Below, piece after piece: positions 15,162-17,875 of a stretch of 17,875 nucleotides of DNA. A program made the position numbers and the translations under genes. Numbering within the stretch: the first letter of the stretch is position 1; the number at the start of each line of letters is the position of its first letter. The DNA comes from UBA1402 sp964488495. GTDB taxonomy: Bacteria > Bacteroidota > Bacteroidia > Bacteroidales > UBA1402. The stretch covers positions 1-17,875 of the forward strand of contig CAZAUQ010000047.1 of the NCBI GenBank assembly GCA_964488495.1, written 5' to 3'. The notes below the pieces were generated by a model. That model worked only from the letters and a program-made list of their open reading frames with translations. It had not been told where the DNA came from and ran no database searches.

Positions 15162-16075
15162 AACCTGAAGGCTATAAATTGTTCATAATCACGAATATAA
15201 TCGGATTCTGAAAACTCTGCCGAAGCCAGCACCAACACAACAGCTCCCGAAGCAAAACCGCTTATTTCCCTCCAGATGCCGGCAGGAATTTCCAGTGCCA
15301 GGTTGGGCCTGTCCAGGCGGAAACTTTTTTGTTCCCTTCCATCGTTGAGCAAAACATCAAAGCAACTACTGGCGGCTATTACCCATTGTTTCAGTTCTTT
15401 ATGAGCATGCCCGCCCCTTTGGCTGCCGTAGGGAATGTCGTAAACGTAATACAAGCGTTTCAATGTAAAAGGTAGTTCCCGTTCAGCGTTGACAGCTGTC
15501 AGATTGCCCTCTCTGTCGTGATGAGTAGGTAATTCCACCAAACGGCAATCATGAACTGTAAAGTGCTGTTTTTCTGAGCATTCATTGATTTCGTGTTCTT
15601 TAAGGACTGTCTGTAGGGGTGTGGTCTGTTTTATGGCTGTTTGCGACAGGGTCTGAAACCCTGAAGCAGTCTGCATTTGCTCCAGCTCTGTAAAATCGCG
15701 AATGTATTCCGCAGGATCGTAGGTTCCCGAAGATAATACCAGCCCCAGGGCATTGGTGGAAAAGTTTTCCAGAGAGCGCCAGTTTCCGGCAGGCAGGTAT
15801 AAGCCCTTGTAGGAGCGGTTCAGAGAATAGACTTCCTCTCCCCTGCCCGAACGCACCCGCACGTCAAAACTCCCTGAAAGGGCAATCAGACATTCTTCCT
15901 GACTTCGGTAAGCATGCCCACCGTGCAGTTCACCACCGGGAACGTCGTAAATCCAATAAGCTCTGGCCATCTCAAATGGCAGCAGTTGCGGGGCTTCCAA
16001 AAAGGAAAGATTGCCTCGGTCGTCCTCGATTTTCGGGAAATGGAGTAACTGACATTTCTTGTATTTGCCGAGCAT
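15152..16075 (-). CDS. Double-cupin FdtA/WxcM-type nucleotide-sugar 3,4-ketoisomerase homologue
   Basis: Two tandem FdtA/QdtA (PF05523) cupin domains of about 125 residues each, in 307 residues from the ATG at 16075. An in-frame TTG at 16081 would add two residues. FdtA and QdtA isomerise dTDP-4-keto-6-deoxyglucose to the 3-keto sugar on the way to 3-amino-3,6-dideoxyhexoses. Domain 1 (about 8-133) has DDRGNLSFLEA, AYWIYDVPGG and HGGHAYRSQEE (51-61). Domain 2 (about 170-305) has DREGNLTAVNA, YYVYDIPYGS and RGGHAHKELKQ (220-230). Domain 2 keeps both active-site His residues (223 and 225); domain 1 keeps only the first (His54), with Tyr56 in place of the second. A Gln/Thr-rich linker joins them. 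It lies downstream of the M16 gene and overlaps the acyltransferase gene by 10 bases. No rmlA, rmlB or aminotransferase gene is in the window, so the sugar must be supplied from elsewhere. Confidence 0.87.
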   Translation of the reverse strand: MLGKYKKCQLLHFPKIEDDRGNLSFLEAPQLLPFEMARAYWIYDVPGGELHGGHAYRSQEECLIALSGSFDVRVRSGRGEEVYSLNRSYKGLYLPAGNWRSLENFSTNALGLVLSSGTYDPAEYIRDFTELEQMQTASGFQTLSQTAIKQTTPLQTVLKEHEINECSEKQHFTVHDCRLVELPTHHDREGNLTAVNAERELPFTLKRLYYVYDIPYGSQRGGHAHKELKQWVIAASSCFDVLLNDGREQKSFRLDRPNLALEIPAGIWREISGFASGAVVLVLASAEFSESDYIRDYEQFIAFRLCK

Positions 16076-16106
16076 ATGCAATTGTTTTAGTAAAGTCGCT
16101 TACGGC

Positions 16107-17390
16107 TTATTGAATCAACGTTTCGACAGCCTGATTATTGCCTCCGGCACGTACTTCGTAAAAATCTTCCACAACGAGATAACGTTGTGCCAGTTCCATT
16201 ACCTGGCAGGCCTCGATTTGCTGAAAAATCTCCATCTGTTTTTCATAAAAACTGAAATCAAGACCGACTGAGGTTGTGAACATATAAAGATCCGAAAGGG
16301 AAAAAGGCCCGTCCATCAGTCGTGCATATTCACCGTTGAGGTAATTGCGAACAAGATTCATTTCCTCGTTGCTGATTTCCTGATTCTGAATTTTTTTTAT
16401 TTCATCGTATACTCCCTGCACCAAGGTGTCCACATATTTCAGATCGGTCTGACAGCGGATATCCAGATGAGCATACTTTTTGTGCACGCCTATTGTGGAG
16501 GATATACCATAAGTATATCCTTTCTCTTCGCGCAGCTTGCGCATTAGTCTGCTGCCGAAAAAACCGCCCAGAAGGGTCTCTACAAATTTGAGTTTATTAA
16601 AGTCTTCGTGCTGTTTGTCTATTTTGAAAGGGACAGAAAAATACAAAGCTGCCTGCAGGCTGTCGGCTTTGGACACCACTACTTTTTGAGGCTTAAGAGG
16701 CTGGATGCGAGGCTCTTTTGGCGCTATGCCGGAAGTATCTCCCCAAGGCTCAGTTCCCAGAATTTGTTCCAGCAGTTTGCAATCTTCAGGGCTAAGCTCC
16801 CCGCTAAGCAAGGCAACGCTCCGTCCGGCGCAATAATGCCGGTGATGAAACTCTGCAAGCATGGAAGCATCGAAACTGTTGAAATCTTCCTCCTTTACCA
16901 TTACTGCATAGGGGTGTTCCGGCCCAAACAGACATTTTTGCATTTCCAGACCGGCCAGGACCTGTACTTTCTGCAGAGCTATGAGGTGTAACTGAAGGTT
17001 ACGCTCAAGGCTTATGTCAAGTTCTTTTTGGGGAAAGGTCGGATAACGCAGAATTTCGCTAAGTAGTTTCAGTGTAGGACTGAAAAATTTTTTGGGTGTA
17101 TAAAGATTGATGAAAACATTTTCCATGCCGCAAGAAGAATTGAAAAAAGCTCCGTAATAATCGAAACGTTCTGCAATCTGAGCCGAAGTCATACTACGGC
17201 TGCCCTCTTTGAACATAGCATTTGTCAACAGTGCCTGCAGAGGCCGGTTCTGGTATTGTATTCCCGCAGGCACAATCAAATCCAGTCGCAACAAACCTTC
17301 GGCATCGGTTTTCTTATAGTAAAAATCCATCCCGTTTGGAAAAGTCTGTTTTTCCATGCGTTGGATGCTAAAGTCGTTCAACTTGTTCAT
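16107..17390 (-). CDS. M16-family peptidase homologue lacking the zinc motif
   Basis: Clam-shell metallopeptidase-fold protein of 427 residues, the size of one M16B subunit (two M16 domains). The N-terminal domain aligns to the family start (LRLDLIVPAGIQYQNRPLQALLTNAMFKEGSRSMTS, read in parts at 34-69). The HxxEH zinc-binding segment that should precede MLFKG is replaced by ALLTN at 53-57, so it should not bind zinc or cleave. The C-terminal domain keeps the substrate-positioning Arg/Tyr segment RKLREEKGYTYG at 284-295 (Arg287 and Tyr294). Such inactive halves normally pair with an active HxxEH subunit, as in mitochondrial processing peptidase and many bacterial M16B pairs. No partner gene is adjacent in the window. 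There is no signal peptide, so it is probably cytoplasmic. It begins one base after the kdsB stop. Its relation to glycan synthesis is unclear. Confidence 0.88.
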   Translation of the reverse strand: MNKLNDFSIQRMEKQTFPNGMDFYYKKTDAEGLLRLDLIVPAGIQYQNRPLQALLTNAMFKEGSRSMTSAQIAERFDYYGAFFNSSCGMENVFINLYTPKKFFSPTLKLLSEILRYPTFPQKELDISLERNLQLHLIALQKVQVLAGLEMQKCLFGPEHPYAVMVKEEDFNSFDASMLAEFHHRHYCAGRSVALLSGELSPEDCKLLEQILGTEPWGDTSGIAPKEPRIQPLKPQKVVVSKADSLQAALYFSVPFKIDKQHEDFNKLKFVETLLGGFFGSRLMRKLREEKGYTYGISSTIGVHKKYAHLDIRCQTDLKYVDTLVQGVYDEIKKIQNQEISNEEMNLVRNYLNGEYARLMDGPFSLSDLYMFTTSVGLDFSFYEKQMEIFQQIEACQVMELAQRYLVVEDFYEVRAGGNNQAVETLIQ

Positions 17391-17391
17391 C

Positions 17392-17875
17392 CTAACTATT
17401 TAATAAGCGCTCCAAATCTTCGGGAGTGTCTATGGCCTGGTTTTCGACCTGAGTCACAGCTGTGCTGATTTTGTATCCATTTTCGAGCCAGCGCAGCTGT
17501 TCCAGCGATTCCAGTTGCTCCAGGGGAGAAACTTCGAGCATGGCCAGTTTGGCCAAAATATTTCTTTTGTAGGCGTATATACCTATGTGTTTGAAAAAAG
17601 CATTTTTTTCAAGCCATTGACTTTGAGGGTAATTCCTTAGGTAAGGGATAACCGAACGGCTAAAGTACAAGGCTTCTCCCCGGGGATTAAGGACTACCTT
17701 GGGCGAATTGGGATTCAAGAGAGCCTGCAGGCCATCTTCGGGTTTAAAAGCCTTAATCAGTGTGGCAATTTCGGTATCGGGTTTGTTGAAACAGGCTTTA
17801 AGAGCTTGTATTTGTTCTCTCTGAATATAAGGTTCATCACCCTGAATGTTGATTACCACCTCAAAATCACCTCCC
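17392..17875 (-). CDS. kdsB: CMP-Kdo synthetase (3-deoxy-manno-octulosonate cytidylyltransferase), 5' end cut
   Basis: Cytoplasmic enzyme joining CTP and Kdo to give CMP-Kdo, the donor for the LPS inner core. About 160 C-terminal residues are visible, against about 250 for a full KdsB; the start lies beyond the window edge. The open frame enters at 17874 with GGDFEVVINIQGDEP, the family NVQGDEP motif that helps bind nucleotide and metal. Other diagnostic segments are ALYFSRSVIP, KHIGIYAYKR, LEQLESLEQLRWLENGYKI and the ending AIDTPEDLERLL, matching the usual VDTPEDLE. A GTG at 17859 could be mistaken for the start but lies in the middle of the conserved domain. It ends one base before the M16 gene. 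Its presence shows a Gram-negative cell that makes Kdo-containing LPS. Confidence 0.94.
   Translation of the reverse strand, partial: GGDFEVVINIQGDEPYIQREQIQALKACFNKPDTEIATLIKAFKPEDGLQALLNPNSPKVVLNPRGEALYFSRSVIPYLRNYPQSQWLEKNAFFKHIGIYAYKRNILAKLAMLEVSPLEQLESLEQLRWLENGYKISTAVTQVENQAIDTPEDLERLLNS

Noticed and set aside
17392..17859. Complete short kdsB-like gene starting at the GTG at 17859
   Set aside because: The frame continues to the window edge with conserved KdsB residues before that codon, so the gene is simply cut by the window.

Overview
The window reads as a piece of a Gram-negative chromosome, most likely from the phylum Bacteroidota (Bacteroidales-like). The grounds are a CMP-Kdo synthetase (KdsB) for lipopolysaccharide, outer-membrane efflux parts, three lipoprotein adaptors with N-terminal Cys lipoboxes, FdtA/WxcM cupins, weak or absent Shine-Dalgarno sequences, and one possible Bacteroidota-type -7 promoter element (TAnnTTTG). 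This is inferred from gene content; no rRNA or other phylogenetic marker is present. Every gene I can support lies on the minus strand, so transcription runs from high to low coordinates. Coding is almost continuous: the longest non-coding gap is about 90 bases (7272-7362), and no stretch over 300 bases lacks a gene.

Region A (17875 down to 7363) is a tightly packed series of nine genes, probably one transcription unit that starts outside the window. In transcription order they are: kdsB (5' end cut by the window edge), an M16-family peptidase homologue without its zinc motif, a double-cupin FdtA/WxcM-type sugar ketoisomerase homologue, a GNAT/FemAB-like acyltransferase, a Wzx-like polysaccharide flippase, a family 2 glycosyltransferase with an Asn/Thr/Gln tripeptide repeat, a GT4-GT2 fusion glycosyltransferase with a duplicated 13-residue unit, another GT2, and an agmatine deiminase. 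Most junctions overlap by 4-14 bases or are separated by a few bases. The middle of the region is a surface glycan (O-antigen, LOS or capsule-like) assembly cluster: a nucleotide-sugar modifying enzyme, an acyltransferase, a flippase and four glycosyltransferase domains in three proteins. No polymerase, initiating transferase or dTDP-sugar supply gene is visible.

Region B (7271 down to 1) is a six-gene tripartite efflux operon behind a 90-base gap that holds a candidate promoter. It encodes three successive HlyD-like lipoprotein adaptors, a MacB/FtsX-type permease, its separate ATPase, and a TolC-family outer-membrane channel cut by the window edge. Together they would form an ATP-driven exporter from the periplasm or inner membrane to the outside; the substrate cannot be read from the sequence.

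The points most worth a second look are: three different adaptors serving one MacB; an agmatine deiminase translationally coupled to glycosyltransferases; two neighbouring glycosyltransferases each carrying an in-frame tandem repeat; the asymmetric active sites of the double cupin; and the orphan inactive M16 protein. I did not find a clearly new type of system, CRISPR array, RNA gene or mobile element.
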